A DNA stretch of 64,000 nt from Nocardioides agri. GTDB lineage: Bacteria; Actinomycetota; Actinomycetes; Propionibacteriales; Nocardioidaceae. Location: the NCBI RefSeq assembly GCF_013778305.1, contig NZ_JACEIC010000002.1, forward strand, positions 1-64,000, in the 5' to 3' direction. Shown one piece after another: positions 32,604 to 40,891 of this stretch. The translations under genes were made by a program, and so were the position numbers. The notes below the pieces were generated by a model that saw nothing but the letters and a program-made list of their open reading frames with translations, ran no database searches and was not told the origin of the DNA. Position 1 is the first letter of the stretch. Each line of letters opens with the position of its first letter.

Positions 32604-33435
32604 GGATGTCGGTGAGGAGGATGCCGCGGGCACCGATCTCGAACAGCTCGTCCATCAGCCGCTGCGCTCCGGCGCGCGGGACCATCGCCCGTACCGCGAC
32701 CCAGCCCTCGCGATGGAGCGGCGAGACCGTCGGGCTCTCGATGCCCGGGGTCAGCGCGACGGCGGCCGCGACGTGCTCGCTCTTGATGTCGTAGTCCATC
32801 ATCACGTAGCTGCGGGCCACCAGGACGCCCTCGATCCGGCGGCGGAAGATCTCGAAGCCGTCGGGCACCGAGCCGCCGCGGGTGACGAGCACCGCCTCGG
32901 ACTCCAGGATCGTGTCGCCGAAGACCTCGAGCCCCGCCTGGCGCAGCGTGCTGCCGGTCTCGACGACGTCGGCGATCACGTCGGCGACGCCGAGCTGGAT
33001 GCTGGTCTCGACGGCCCCGTCCAGGCGTACGACGGTCGCCTCGATGCCGCGCTCCTCGAGGAACGCCCGCACGACCCCGTCGTACGACGTGGCGATGCGG
33101 GTGCCCGCGAGCTGGAGCAGGTCGGTGTAGACGCCCTTCGGGCCGGCGAACCGGAACCGGCTGCGGCCGAACCCGAGGCCCATGACCTCCTCGGCCTTGG
33201 CGCCGGAGTCGGAGAGCAGGTCACGGCCGGTGATGCCGGCGTCGAGGGTGCCCTCGCCGACGTACAGCGCGATGTCGCGCGGGCGCAGGTAGAAGAACTC
33301 GACGCCGTTCTCGGTGTCGGTCAGCGTGAGCTGCTTGGCGTCATCGCGCTGCCGGTAGCCGGACTCGCGCAGGATCTCGGAGGCCGAGAGGGACAGCGAC
33401 CCCTTGTTGGGGACCGCGATGCGGAGAAGTGCCAT
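32587..33435 (-). CDS. hisG: ATP phosphoribosyltransferase, long form
   Basis: First step of histidine synthesis. At 282 residues it is the long, self-sufficient HisG: two periplasmic-binding-like domains (starting LRIAVPNKGSLS; phosphoribosyl-pyrophosphate loop ADVIADVVETGSTLRQAGL near 150-168) plus the C-terminal ACT-like regulatory domain from about 210 (TPGIESPTVSPLHREGWVAVRA) that binds feedback histidine. The ATG at 33435 follows hisE by nine bases. Confidence 0.96.
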   Translation of the reverse strand: MALLRIAVPNKGSLSLSASEILRESGYRQRDDAKQLTLTDTENGVEFFYLRPRDIALYVGEGTLDAGITGRDLLSDSGAKAEEVMGLGFGRSRFRFAGPKGVYTDLLQLAGTRIATSYDGVVRAFLEERGIEATVVRLDGAVETSIQLGVADVIADVVETGSTLRQAGLEVFGDTILESEAVLVTRGGSVPDGFEIFRRRIEGVLVARSYVMMDYDIKSEHVAAAVALTPGIESPTVSPLHREGWVAVRAMVPRAGAQRLMDELFEIGARGILLTDIHACRL

Positions 33436-33444
33436 GAGTCGTCC

Positions 33445-33708
33445 TCAGAGGTGTGCGTAGACGTCGTCGAGCTCGATGCCGGCGGCCAGCATCAGGACCT
33501 GGGCGTGGTAGAGCAGCTGGCTGATCTCCTCGGCCGCACGATCCTTGCCCTCGTGCTCCGCGGCCATCCAGGACTCGGCGGCCTCCTCGACCAGCTTCTT
33601 CCCGGTCGCATGGACGCCGGCGTCGAGCTGTCGCACGGTGCCGGATCCCTCGGGTCGGGTCCGAGCCTTCTCGCTCAGCTCGGCCCAGAGCTCGTCGAAC
33701 GTCTTCAC
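33445..33708 (-). CDS. hisE: Phosphoribosyl-ATP pyrophosphatase
   Basis: Second step of histidine synthesis. An all-alpha MazG-like protein of 87 residues from GTG 33708 ([11 protein letters not shown], the usual family start). A TTG at 33717 would add three residues. Metal-binding acids stand in [18 protein letters not shown] and [19 protein letters not shown]. In actinobacteria hisE-hisG are separated from the main his cluster and trail the riboflavin genes, as here. Confidence 0.95.
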   Translation of the reverse strand: MKTFDELWAELSEKARTRPEGSGTVRQLDAGVHATGKKLVEEAAESWMAAEHEGKDRAAEEISQLLYHAQVLMLAAGIELDDVYAHL

Positions 33709-33719
33709 GGTCGTCAACC

Positions 33720-34202
33720 CTACGGCGTGCCGTCCCTCAGCCCCGCCAGGGTCCGGGCGGTGAGCAGCGCGGCCGAGGTCGCCTCGTAGCCCTTGTCCTC
33801 CTTGGAGCCCTCGAGCCCCGCCCGGTCGAGCGCCTGCTCGTCGTTGTCGCAGGTGAGGACGCCGAAGCCGACGGCGACCGTGTGGTCGAGCGCGACCCGG
33901 GTCAGGCCGTCGGTGGCGGCGCTGCAGACGTACTCGAAGTGGGGGGTGCCGCCGCGGACGACGACCCCGAGCGCCACGACGGCGTCGTACCCCTGCTGAG
34001 CGAGGGCGGCGGCGACGACCGGGAGCTCGAACGTGCCGGGCACCCGGACAGTCGTCGCGGTGGCGTTGAAGTCGCGCAGCGCCCGCTCGGTGCCGGCGAG
34101 CAGGCCGTCCATCACCTGGGTGTGCCAGCTCGCGGCGACGACGGCGACCCGCAGGCCGCTCGCGTCGAAGGTCTCCGCGTCCGGGGCTCCGTGTCCGGCC
34201 AT
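33720..34202 (-). CDS. ribH: 6,7-dimethyl-8-ribityllumazine synthase
   Basis: Penultimate riboflavin step; condenses the butanone phosphate from RibB with the pyrimidine from RibD. 160 residues with the family features: [41 protein letters not shown] (substrate and catalytic-His region) and [16 protein letters not shown]. Follows ribBA by one base between stop and start. Confidence 0.97.
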   Translation of the reverse strand: MAGHGAPDAETFDASGLRVAVVAASWHTQVMDGLLAGTERALRDFNATATTVRVPGTFELPVVAAALAQQGYDAVVALGVVVRGGTPHFEYVCSAATDGLTRVALDHTVAVGFGVLTCDNDEQALDRAGLEGSKEDKGYEATSAALLTARTLAGLRDGTP

Positions 34203-34203
34203 G

Positions 34204-35460
34204 TCAGGCTCCGTCCTGGGTCGGCTGGTCGAGGTCGGGGAGATGGTGGCCCATCCGGTCCCGCTTCGTCAGCAGGTAGGCGAGGTTGTGGTCGTTGGGG
34301 TGCGGCGTCAACGGGACCCGCTCGGCCACCGGCACCCCGAAGTCCTCGAGGTTGGCGACCTTGTCGGGGTTGTTGGTGAGCAGCCGGACGCTGCCGATGC
34401 CGAGGTCGCGGAGCACCTGGGTCGCCGTGCCGTAGTGGCGGGCGTCGGCGGGCAGGCCGAGGTCGAGGTTGGCGTCGACGGTGTCCCGGCCGCCGTCCTG
34501 GAGCTGGTAGGCCTGCAGCTTGGCGACCAGACCGATGCCCCGGCCCTCGTGGCCGCGCAGGTAGACCACGACGCCGCGGCCCTCCTCGACGATCCGCTCG
34601 AGCGCCTCGTCGAGCTGGGGACCGCAGTCGCAGCGGTGGCTGCCGAAGACGTCACCGGTCAGGCACTCCGAGTGCACCCGGGTCAGCACCGGCTCGTCGC
34701 CGGAGACGTCGCCGTGGACGAGCGCGATGTGCTCGGAGCCGTCGACGGTGATCCGGTAGCCGTACGCCGTGAAGTGGCCGAACCTCGTCGGCAGCCGGGT
34801 CTCGGCGACCCGCTCGACGAGGTTCTCGTGCCGCCGCCGGTAGCGCACCAGGTCCTCGATCGAGATCATCGCGAGCCCGTGCTCGTCGGCGAACTCGCGC
34901 AGCTCGGGGGCCCGCTTCATCGTGCCGTCGTCGTTGACCACCTCGACCAGCACACCGGCCGGCGTCAGCCCCGCGAGCGTGGCGAGGTCGACCGCCGCCT
35001 CGGTGTGGCCGCGCCGGACCAGGACGCCGCCCTCCCGGTAGCGCAGCGGGAAGACGTGGCCCGGCCGGGTGATCTCCCACGGCTCGGTCGCCGAGTCGGC
35101 GAGCACCCGGGCCGTGTGCGCGCGGTCGGCCGCGCTGATCCCGGTGGTCACGCCGTCGCGGGCGTCGACCGAGATCGTGTACGCCGTGCGCAGCTTGTCC
35201 TTGTTGTGCGGGGTCATCAGCGGGATCTCGAGCCGGTCGAGCATGTCGGCCGGCATCGGCACGCAGATCACGCCGCTGCTGTGCCGGATCGTGAACGCCA
35301 TCAGCTCCGGGGTGGCCTTGCTGGCCGCGAAGATGATGTCGCCCTCGTTCTCCCGGGTCTCGTCGTCGACGACGACGACCGCCTTGCCGGCCGCGATGTC
35401 GGCGATCGCGCGCTCGATGGGGTCGAGCCGGATGCCGTCGTGCTGGGCGTCGCTGCTCAT
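34204..35460 (-). CDS. ribBA: Bifunctional DHBP synthase / GTP cyclohydrolase II
   Basis: 418 residues from ATG 35460 (overlaps the transporter stop). Residues about 1-205 are 3,4-dihydroxy-2-butanone-4-phosphate synthase: [18 protein letters not shown] acid loop and [16 protein letters not shown]. About 206-405 is GTP cyclohydrolase II with the zinc cysteines in [17 protein letters not shown], the [12 protein letters not shown] motif and [13 protein letters not shown]. Both committed inputs of riboflavin synthesis thus come from one polypeptide. Confidence 0.97.
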   Translation of the reverse strand: MSSDAQHDGIRLDPIERAIADIAAGKAVVVVDDETRENEGDIIFAASKATPELMAFTIRHSSGVICVPMPADMLDRLEIPLMTPHNKDKLRTAYTISVDARDGVTTGISAADRAHTARVLADSATEPWEITRPGHVFPLRYREGGVLVRRGHTEAAVDLATLAGLTPAGVLVEVVNDDGTMKRAPELREFADEHGLAMISIEDLVRYRRRHENLVERVAETRLPTRFGHFTAYGYRITVDGSEHIALVHGDVSGDEPVLTRVHSECLTGDVFGSHRCDCGPQLDEALERIVEEGRGVVVYLRGHEGRGIGLVAKLQAYQLQDGGRDTVDANLDLGLPADARHYGTATQVLRDLGIGSVRLLTNNPDKVANLEDFGVPVAERVPLTPHPNDHNLAYLLTKRDRMGHHLPDLDQPTQDGA

Positions 35461-36155
35461 GCGGGGACCTTCTCCCGTTCGGTGGGGCCGGGCGAGTCCG
35501 CAGTGGCGCGCCACCAGGTGACGAACCCGGCGAGGCACAGGCCGCCGTAGAAGACGTAGAGGATCGCGGACGGGTAGTAGCCGGAGTGCCAGAGCAGCGG
35601 CACCCCGACGAGGTCCACGGCGATCCAGACGAGCCAGAAGTCGTTCCAGCCGCGCGCCATCGCATAGGTCGCGAGCATCGAGCCGACGAAGATCCACGCG
35701 TCGCACCAGAAGTACCACCGCGGTGCCGGCCAGCCCGCGCCGACGACCGAGAACACCCACTGCAGCACCAGCACGCCGGCGACCGAGGCGACGACGTACG
35801 CCGTGCGCTCGCGCACCGTCGCCCAGCGCGGGTCGATCGCGGGGGCGTCGGCGCCGTGGAGCCGCTGCTGCTCGCGCCAGCGCGCCCAGCCGTAGACGCT
35901 GGTCGCGATGAAGAAGACCTGGCGGGCGGCCTGTCCGAACAGCGGCTGCTGCGCCTGCGCGTCGAACGTCGCGGCGATGAAGACCGTGAACAGCAGGACG
36001 TTGCCGACGATCCCGACCGGCCAGGCCCACACCCGGCGGCGCAGGCCGCCGACGGCCGAGGCGAAGCCGAACGCGTTGCCGAGGATCTCCCGCCAGGTGA
36101 TCGGGTGGCCCGCGATCGTCAGGTGGGCGTCGTAGAGGGAGGAGAGGGCGCTCAT
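35457..36155 (-). CDS. PnuC-family transporter, probable riboflavin uptake (RibM/PnuX type)
   Basis: 232-residue membrane protein with about seven hydrophobic spans. Motifs of the PnuC family are present: [32 protein letters not shown] near the N-terminus, [10 protein letters not shown], and the C-terminal [19 protein letters not shown]. PnuC proper takes up nicotinamide riboside, but homologues inside FMN-riboswitch rib operons of actinobacteria (RibM, PnuX) transport riboflavin. Its place between ribE and ribBA, with ATGA-type overlaps on both sides, favours riboflavin. Confidence 0.85.
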   Translation of the reverse strand: MSALSSLYDAHLTIAGHPITWREILGNAFGFASAVGGLRRRVWAWPVGIVGNVLLFTVFIAATFDAQAQQPLFGQAARQVFFIATSVYGWARWREQQRLHGADAPAIDPRWATVRERTAYVVASVAGVLVLQWVFSVVGAGWPAPRWYFWCDAWIFVGSMLATYAMARGWNDFWLVWIAVDLVGVPLLWHSGYYPSAILYVFYGGLCLAGFVTWWRATADSPGPTEREKVPA

Positions 36156-36766
36156 GCGTGGTCCTGGCTCGTGGGGTTCTGGAAGGGCAGCAGGCGCTCG
36201 ACGTACTTGGCGATCACGTCGACCTCGAGGTTGACCCGGTCGCCGGGCTGCCGGGTGCCGAGCGTGGTGCGGGCGAGCGTCTCGGGGATCAGGCTGACCG
36301 TGAACCGCTCGTCCCCGGCCTCGACGACGGTCAGGCTGACGCCGTCGACGGTGATCGAGCCCTTGTCGACGAGGTAGCGGCTCAGCGCGGCCGGCATCGC
36401 GACCTCGACGACCTCCCAGTGCTCGCTGGGCGTGCGGCTGACGACCTCGCCCACGCCGTCGACGTGGCCCTGCACGATGTGGCCGCCGAGCCGCTTGTCA
36501 GCGGTGACGGCGCGCTCGAGGTTCACCCGGTCGCCGGGGCGTACGCCGTGGAGGCTGGTCTTGTCGAGCGTCTCCTGCATGACGTCGGCGGTCCAGGTGT
36601 CGCCGTCGATGCTGGTGACGGTCAGACAGCAGCCGTTGACCGCGATCGAGTCACCGAGGCCGGTGCCCTCGAGCACGGTCGTGGCGCTGATGCCGAGGCG
36701 GATCGCGTCGCCCTGGTCCTCGACCGCGGCGACGGTGCCGAGCTCCTCGACGATTCCGGTGAACAT
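36152..36766 (-). CDS. ribE: Riboflavin synthase, alpha-type
   Basis: Dismutates two dimethyl-ribityllumazine molecules to riboflavin. 204 residues made of two homologous lumazine-binding barrels: [12 protein letters not shown] with NGCCLTVTS in the first half, and [25 protein letters not shown] in the second. Works with ribH downstream. ATGA overlap with the transporter gene. Confidence 0.96.
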   Translation of the reverse strand: MFTGIVEELGTVAAVEDQGDAIRLGISATTVLEGTGLGDSIAVNGCCLTVTSIDGDTWTADVMQETLDKTSLHGVRPGDRVNLERAVTADKRLGGHIVQGHVDGVGEVVSRTPSEHWEVVEVAMPAALSRYLVDKGSITVDGVSLTVVEAGDERFTVSLIPETLARTTLGTRQPGDRVNLEVDVIAKYVERLLPFQNPTSQDHA

Positions 36767-36767
36767 G

Positions 36768-37811
36768 TCAGGCTCCTTGGTCGGTGCGGGCTGGTGCCAG
36801 GGTGAGGCGCACGTTGGGCTCGTCGCCGTCGAGCACGGCGATGTCTGTGACGCGGGGACGGAACGCGTCGGCGATGGTGGAGATTCCGAGGTCGGCGACC
36901 GCGCTGCGGCCGGCGCCGAGCAGCATCGGCGCGACGTAGACGACGATCTCGTCGACCAGTCCCGCCCGGAGGAACGCTGCGGCGAGCGTCGGTCCGCCCT
37001 CGAGGAAGACGTGCTGGCGGCCGCGGGCGTAGAGCTGCTTCAACGCGGTGTCGGGCTCGCGGGTGCGCAGGTGGACGGTCTCGGCGTCGCCGTTGAAGAT
37101 CCGCCGGCCGGGGTCGAGGTCGCGCTCCCCCATCACCGCCCGCAGCGGCTGCCGTGCGAGCGGCTGGTCGTGCTCGTCGCGCACGGTGAGCAGCGGGTCG
37201 TCGACCGCGACCGTGTTGGTGCCGACCAGCATCACGTCGCACAGGGCGCGGAGCCGGTGGGTGTCGCGTCGGGCCGCCGGGGAGCTGACCCAGCGGCTGG
37301 TGCCGTCGGCCGCGGCGCTCCGGCCGTCGAGCGTCGTGGCGAACTTCCAGGTCACGAACGGCCGGCCGTGGTCGATCGCGAACGTCCAGACGGTGTTGAG
37401 CTCCCGGGCCTCGTCCTCTAGGAGACCGCCCTCGACCTCGACGCCGGCCGCGCGGAGCGTGTCGGCGCCGCCCGCGGCCTCGGGGTTGGGGTCGGGCTGG
37501 GCGAACACGACACGGCGTACGCCGGCCGCGACCAGCGCCTCGGCACAGGGCCCCGTGCGGCCGTGGTGGTTGCAGGGCTCGAGCGTGACGACGGCGGTGG
37601 CACCCCGAGCGCGGTCGCCGGCGGTGGCGAGGGCGTCGGCCTCGGCATGGGCGGTGCCGGCGCCGCGGTGGTGGCCCTCGGCGATCGTCGCGCCGGCGTC
37701 GTCGAGGAGCACGCAGCCGACCCGCGGGTTCGGCCCCAGCGGCACGCCGGGGGTCGCCGCGAGCGAGAGCGCGCGCCGCATGGCGGCCTGCTCGGCTGCG
37801 GTGTGGCCCAT
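36768..37811 (-). CDS. ribD: Bifunctional pyrimidine deaminase/reductase RibD
   Basis: 347 residues from ATG 37811. The N-terminal cytidine-deaminase-like zinc domain has HAEADAL (His55, Glu57) and PCNHHGRTGPC (Cys80, Cys89). The C-terminal reductase domain (about 150-345) shows FVTWKFATTLDGRSAA, SSPAARRDTHRLRALCDVMLVG and FLEGGPTLAAAFL. First gene behind the FMN riboswitch. GAGGGG at 37822-37817 is its ribosome site. The frame is open upstream through the riboswitch but that part is noncoding. Confidence 0.96.
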   Translation of the reverse strand: MGHTAAEQAAMRRALSLAATPGVPLGPNPRVGCVLLDDAGATIAEGHHRGAGTAHAEADALATAGDRARGATAVVTLEPCNHHGRTGPCAEALVAAGVRRVVFAQPDPNPEAAGGADTLRAAGVEVEGGLLEDEARELNTVWTFAIDHGRPFVTWKFATTLDGRSAAADGTSRWVSSPAARRDTHRLRALCDVMLVGTNTVAVDDPLLTVRDEHDQPLARQPLRAVMGERDLDPGRRIFNGDAETVHLRTREPDTALKQLYARGRQHVFLEGGPTLAAAFLRAGLVDEIVVYVAPMLLGAGRSAVADLGISTIADAFRPRVTDIAVLDGDEPNVRLTLAPARTDQGA

Positions 37812-37816
37812 CACTG

Positions 37817-37845
37817 CCCCTCGTGTCCGGTCGCGGACTCCGGGG
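37817..37845 (-). promoter_or_regulatory. Hairpin sequestering the ribD ribosome-binding site
   Basis: Minus strand: CCCC (37845-37842), then GTCCG/CGGAC forming a hairpin (37838-37834 with 37829-37825), then GAGGGG. The CCCC can pair with the GGGG of the Shine-Dalgarno sequence, hiding it. Together with the upstream aptamer this points to translational control of ribD. The pairing is seen; the mechanism is inferred. Confidence 0.55.
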
Positions 37846-37891
37846 CTGACGGGTGGCGTCGTCGAGCGTCGCGGCTCGACGGATCCACCCA

Positions 37892-38016
37892 GCGTGCGCT
37901 TCCCATCCGGACTTTCACCGTCGGTCCAGGATTTCCACCTGGTCAACCGGTCACTGCTGTGACCGGGTCGCGGACTGTCACCGCCGGTTCGGAATTACAC
38001 CGACCCCAGAGCACGC
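37892..38016 (-). promoter_or_regulatory. FMN riboswitch (RFN element)
   Basis: The minus strand carries the highly conserved RFN core in order: closing stem GCGTGC...GCACGC (38016-38011 with 37897-37892), GGGGTCGGTGTAATTCCGAA, GGCGGTGACAGTCCGCGACC, a variable arm GGTCACAGCAGTGACC, GACCAGGTGGAAATCCTGG and CCGACGGTGAAAGTCCGGAT. FMN binding shuts down ribD and the following genes. Between aptamer and gene are GTCGAG/CTCGAC and GGGTGG/CCACCC pairings (about 37887-37849) that may form the expression platform. Confidence 0.96.
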
Positions 38017-38234
38017 GAGCTGATTGCTCGTCGCGTCGAGTGTGCCACAGGGGCCGCCGTCCGGCGCCGTGGGCCGCGTCACACGAGGCGTCGAGTTGGG
38101 CCGGGCTGACCCGCGGGTCGGGCCGGGCTCACTCTCCAATTGGGCCGGGATTCCTGCCCAGCTCAACGGTGACGCGGGCCCAACTCGACGGTGACGCGGG
38201 CCCAACTCGACGGGGACGCGGGCCCAACTCGACG
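38017..38234. other. Non-coding stretch between rpe and the FMN riboswitch
   Basis: No gene seen. Holds the 22-bp repeat array, an inverted single copy of the repeat core at 38091-38105, and presumably the riboflavin operon promoter. No confident -35/-10 pair was found. With 37812-38016 the whole interval to ribD is 423 bases. Confidence 0.6.
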
Positions 38235-38240
38235 TCAGCC
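38156..38240. repeat. Second tandem array of the 22-bp repeat
   Basis: Units begin near 38156 (degenerate), 38176, 38198 and 38220 with a 22-base period and the same core CCCAACTCGACGG as at 15111. The last unit covers the TGA of rpe (38237-38235). An inverted copy TCGAGTTGGGCC at 38091-38102 faces the array and could fold with any unit, so the transcript 3' of rpe can form alternative hairpins. Confidence 0.85.
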
Positions 38241-38903
38241 GGCGGTGGCCGCCTCGGCCTTCTCCCGCAGGGCGGCGATCATCCGGTCGGGGTCGTCGGC
38301 GGAGTAGACCGCCGAGCCGGCGACGAACACGTCGGCGCCCGCCTCGGCGCACCGCTCGATCGTGTCGAGGGACACGCCGCCGTCGACCTGGAGCCAGGTC
38401 TCGACGCCGTGCTTGTCCATCAGCTCGCGGGCGCGCCGGATCTTGGGCAGGCAGAGGTCGAGGAACCGCTGGCCGCCGAAGCCGGGCTCCACGGTCATGA
38501 CCAGCACCATGTCGAGCTCGGGGAGCAGGTCCTCGTAGGGCTCGATCGGGGTCGCGGGCTTGAGCGCCATGCTGGCCCGGGCGCCCGCCTTCCGGATCTC
38601 ACGGGCCAGCCGGACCGGCGCCTTGGCGGCCTCGACGTGGAAGGTGACCGAGCCGCACCCGGCATCGACGTACGCGAGGGCCTCGCGGTCGGCGTCCTCG
38701 ATCATCAGGTGCGCGTCGAGAGGTACGTCGGTGGAGCGGACCAGCGCCTCGACCATCGTCGGCCCGAAGGTCAGGTTGGGGACGAAGTGGTTGTCCATCA
38801 CGTCGACGTGCACCCAGTCAGCGCTGCCGATCCGGGCGACCTCCTCGCCCAGCCGGGCGAAGTCCGCATTGAGGATGCTCGGGGTGATCTGGATGTGTCC
38901 CAC
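38235..38903 (-). CDS. rpe: Ribulose-phosphate 3-epimerase
   Basis: Pentose-phosphate TIM-barrel enzyme linking ribulose-5-P and xylulose-5-P; 222 residues. Motifs: [16 protein letters not shown], the catalytic Asp and metal histidines in [17 protein letters not shown] and [17 protein letters not shown] and VDGGVS. Ribulose-5-phosphate is also the substrate of RibBA downstream. ATG 38903 lies six bases from the recQ stop. Confidence 0.97.
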   Translation of the reverse strand: MGHIQITPSILNADFARLGEEVARIGSADWVHVDVMDNHFVPNLTFGPTMVEALVRSTDVPLDAHLMIEDADREALAYVDAGCGSVTFHVEAAKAPVRLAREIRKAGARASMALKPATPIEPYEDLLPELDMVLVMTVEPGFGGQRFLDLCLPKIRRARELMDKHGVETWLQVDGGVSLDTIERCAEAGADVFVAGSAVYSADDPDRMIAALREKAEAATAG

Positions 38904-38909
38904 GGGCGC

Positions 38910-40526
38910 TCAGTCTAGGGGTTCGAGCAGGCCGCCCTCGGCCAGGTCGAGCGCCAGGGTCCGGTAGCCGACCTCGTCGAACAGCACGGTCAGCCGGTCG
39001 TCCTCGAGGTCGGTGACGACCCCGTCCCCGAAGTCCTCGTGCCGCACGCGGCCCTGGACGGCGTACGACGTGTCCGCGCGGTCGCGCGGGTCGGGCGCGA
39101 CACCCGCCCGGCAGTTGTCACAGCTCCCGCACCGGTCGTCCTGCGGCTCGCCGAAGTAGCCGATCAGCAGCTCCGAGCGACACCGCCGGCTCTCGGCGTA
39201 CTGGCGCATCATCTCGACCCGCGAGCGCTCCAGCTGCCGGTGCGACTCGGCCATCTCGATCACGACCGCGGCGAGGTCGAGGTCGTCCTCGGGCTCGGTG
39301 CGCGACTGGCGGGCCAGCTCGAGCAGGTTGAGGATCCGGCCGACCTTCCGCGGCCCGAGACCGGTCCGGTCGGCAACCGCGCGCGGCTCGTCGCCGACCT
39401 CCGCGGCGGCTCCGACGACGCGGTCGAGGTCGGCGCGCTTCGGCACGCCGGCGCTGAAGAAGCGGCCCAGGGAGAGGTCCTCGGGCCGGTAGAAGAGGGT
39501 GGCGGTCGCCGGCTCGCCGTCGCGGCCCGCGCGTCCGACCTCCTGGTAGTAGGTGTCCAGCGACTCCGGCACCTGCGCGTGCAGGATCCAGCGGACGTCG
39601 GGCTTGTCGATGCCCATGCCGAACGCCGAGGTCGCCACCATGACCTCGCGCTCTCCTGCCATGAACGCCTCGTGCTCCTCGGCGCGCCGACGGTGACCCA
39701 GCCCCGCGTGGTAGACGCCGGCCCGGCGGCCCCGCTCCGCCAGCGCGGCGGCGTACTCCTCCGCGGCGGGCCGGGTGCGGCAGTAGACGATGCCCGCGCC
39801 GGCGGCGGACGCCGCGGCGTCGAGCACCGCGGCCCGCTGGTCGTCTGCCGTCACCTGCCGCTCGACCGCCAGCGCGATGGTGGGCCGGGCGAAGCCCGTC
39901 ACCACCGTCAGCGGCGACCGCATCCGCAGCCGGGTCACGATGTCGTCGCGCACGGGCGGCGCCGCGGTCGCGGTCATCGCCACCACACGCGGCTCGCCGA
40001 CCTCGGCCAGCAGGTCCCCGAGCCGGAAGTAGTCGGGACGGAAGTCGTGGCCCCAGGTCGACACGCAGTGCGCCTCGTCGACCGCGACCAGGCTCGGCCG
40101 CAGGGCGGCCACCTGAGCGCGTACGTCTGGGTTCGCGAGCTGCTCGGGGGCGAGGAACAGGAACTCGAGGTCGCCGGCCGCCGCCGCCTCGAGCACGTCG
40201 CGGCGCGCGGACTCCGACTCCGCCGAGCTGACCCGGCCGGCGCGCACGCCGGCGGCCGACCGCTCGATGTGGTCGATCTGGTCCTGCTGGAGCGCGAGCA
40301 GCGGGGAGACCACGATCGTCGGGCCGTCGATCATCAGCCCGGCCACCTGGTAGACCAGGGACTTGCCCGACCCGGTCGGCGACACCAGCAGGACGTCGTG
40401 GCCCTCGAGCAGCGCCGCCGTCGCGTCCGCCTGCCCCGCGAGCAGGTCGTCGTGCCCGAACGCCGACCGCGCCGTCCGGCGGGCCGCCTCGGCGGTGTCG
40501 ACAGCATCGGCGGCGGGCTGGGACAT
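38910..40526 (-). CDS. recQ: RecQ-family ATP-dependent DNA helicase
   Basis: 538 residues from ATG 40526 (an ATG 33 bases upstream is in frame). Helicase motifs: I SPTGSGKS, II VAVDEAHC, III MTATAAP, IV-VI with YCRTRPAA, ATSAFGMGIDKPDVRW and QEVGRAGRDG. The RecQ zinc-binding cysteines are in RRCRSELLIGYFGE...CGSCDNC. The usual HRDC domain is missing; the C-terminal 55 residues (GRVRHEDFGDGVVTDLEDDRLTVLFDEVG) instead resemble the tudor-like tail of PcrA/UvrD helicases. Inserted between rpe and rsmB, which are close neighbours in many relatives. Confidence 0.92.
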   Translation of the reverse strand: MSQPAADAVDTAEAARRTARSAFGHDDLLAGQADATAALLEGHDVLLVSPTGSGKSLVYQVAGLMIDGPTIVVSPLLALQQDQIDHIERSAAGVRAGRVSSAESESARRDVLEAAAAGDLEFLFLAPEQLANPDVRAQVAALRPSLVAVDEAHCVSTWGHDFRPDYFRLGDLLAEVGEPRVVAMTATAAPPVRDDIVTRLRMRSPLTVVTGFARPTIALAVERQVTADDQRAAVLDAAASAAGAGIVYCRTRPAAEEYAAALAERGRRAGVYHAGLGHRRRAEEHEAFMAGEREVMVATSAFGMGIDKPDVRWILHAQVPESLDTYYQEVGRAGRDGEPATATLFYRPEDLSLGRFFSAGVPKRADLDRVVGAAAEVGDEPRAVADRTGLGPRKVGRILNLLELARQSRTEPEDDLDLAAVVIEMAESHRQLERSRVEMMRQYAESRRCRSELLIGYFGEPQDDRCGSCDNCRAGVAPDPRDRADTSYAVQGRVRHEDFGDGVVTDLEDDRLTVLFDEVGYRTLALDLAEGGLLEPLD

Positions 40527-40570
40527 GCGGCGTGGGTGCCCGAGGCTGGGCGGCGGCATGCGCGGCCGCC

Positions 40571-40576
40571 TACGGT
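40571..40576 (+). promoter_or_regulatory. -10 element TACGGT, leaderless-type
   Basis: TACGGT, six bases, ATG at 40583. Identical hexamer and spacing to the AAA ATPase promoter at 41878. Confidence 0.55.
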
Positions 40577-40582
40577 GGACCG

Positions 40583-40891
40583 ATGGCGACCTACGACGAG
40601 CTCCACGACCACGTCCGCGGGCTGGTGCTGGCCGAGGTGCCCGACGCCGAGGAGGGCACCAGCTACGGGATGCCCGCCTGGCGGGTGAAGGGCAAGCCGC
40701 TGCTCGGCCTCAACCGGGCCAAGGCGCACGTCGGCGTCTACCCGTTCAGCCCCGAGGTGGTCGACGCCGTGCGCGGCAGGCTCGCGGGCTTCACCCTCAC
40801 CAAGGGCGGCGTGCAGTGCACGCCGGACCGGCCGGTGCCCGACGACGTCCTCGTCGAGATGGTACGGCTGCGCCTGGCCGAGATCGGCTAG
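40583..40891 (+). CDS. DUF1801/YdhG-like small protein
   Basis: 102 residues: MATYDELHDHVRGLVL, SYGMPAWRVKGKPLLGLNRAKAHVGVYPFSPEVV and GGVQCTPDRPVPDDVLVEMV. This is the small alpha/beta fold whose Bacillus relative has been described as an iron chaperone; role here unproven. Monocistronic, divergent from recQ, and convergent with the LigD-polymerase gene with a 4-base overlap of stops. Confidence 0.8.
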   Translation: MATYDELHDHVRGLVLAEVPDAEEGTSYGMPAWRVKGKPLLGLNRAKAHVGVYPFSPEVVDAVRGRLAGFTLTKGGVQCTPDRPVPDDVLVEMVRLRLAEIG

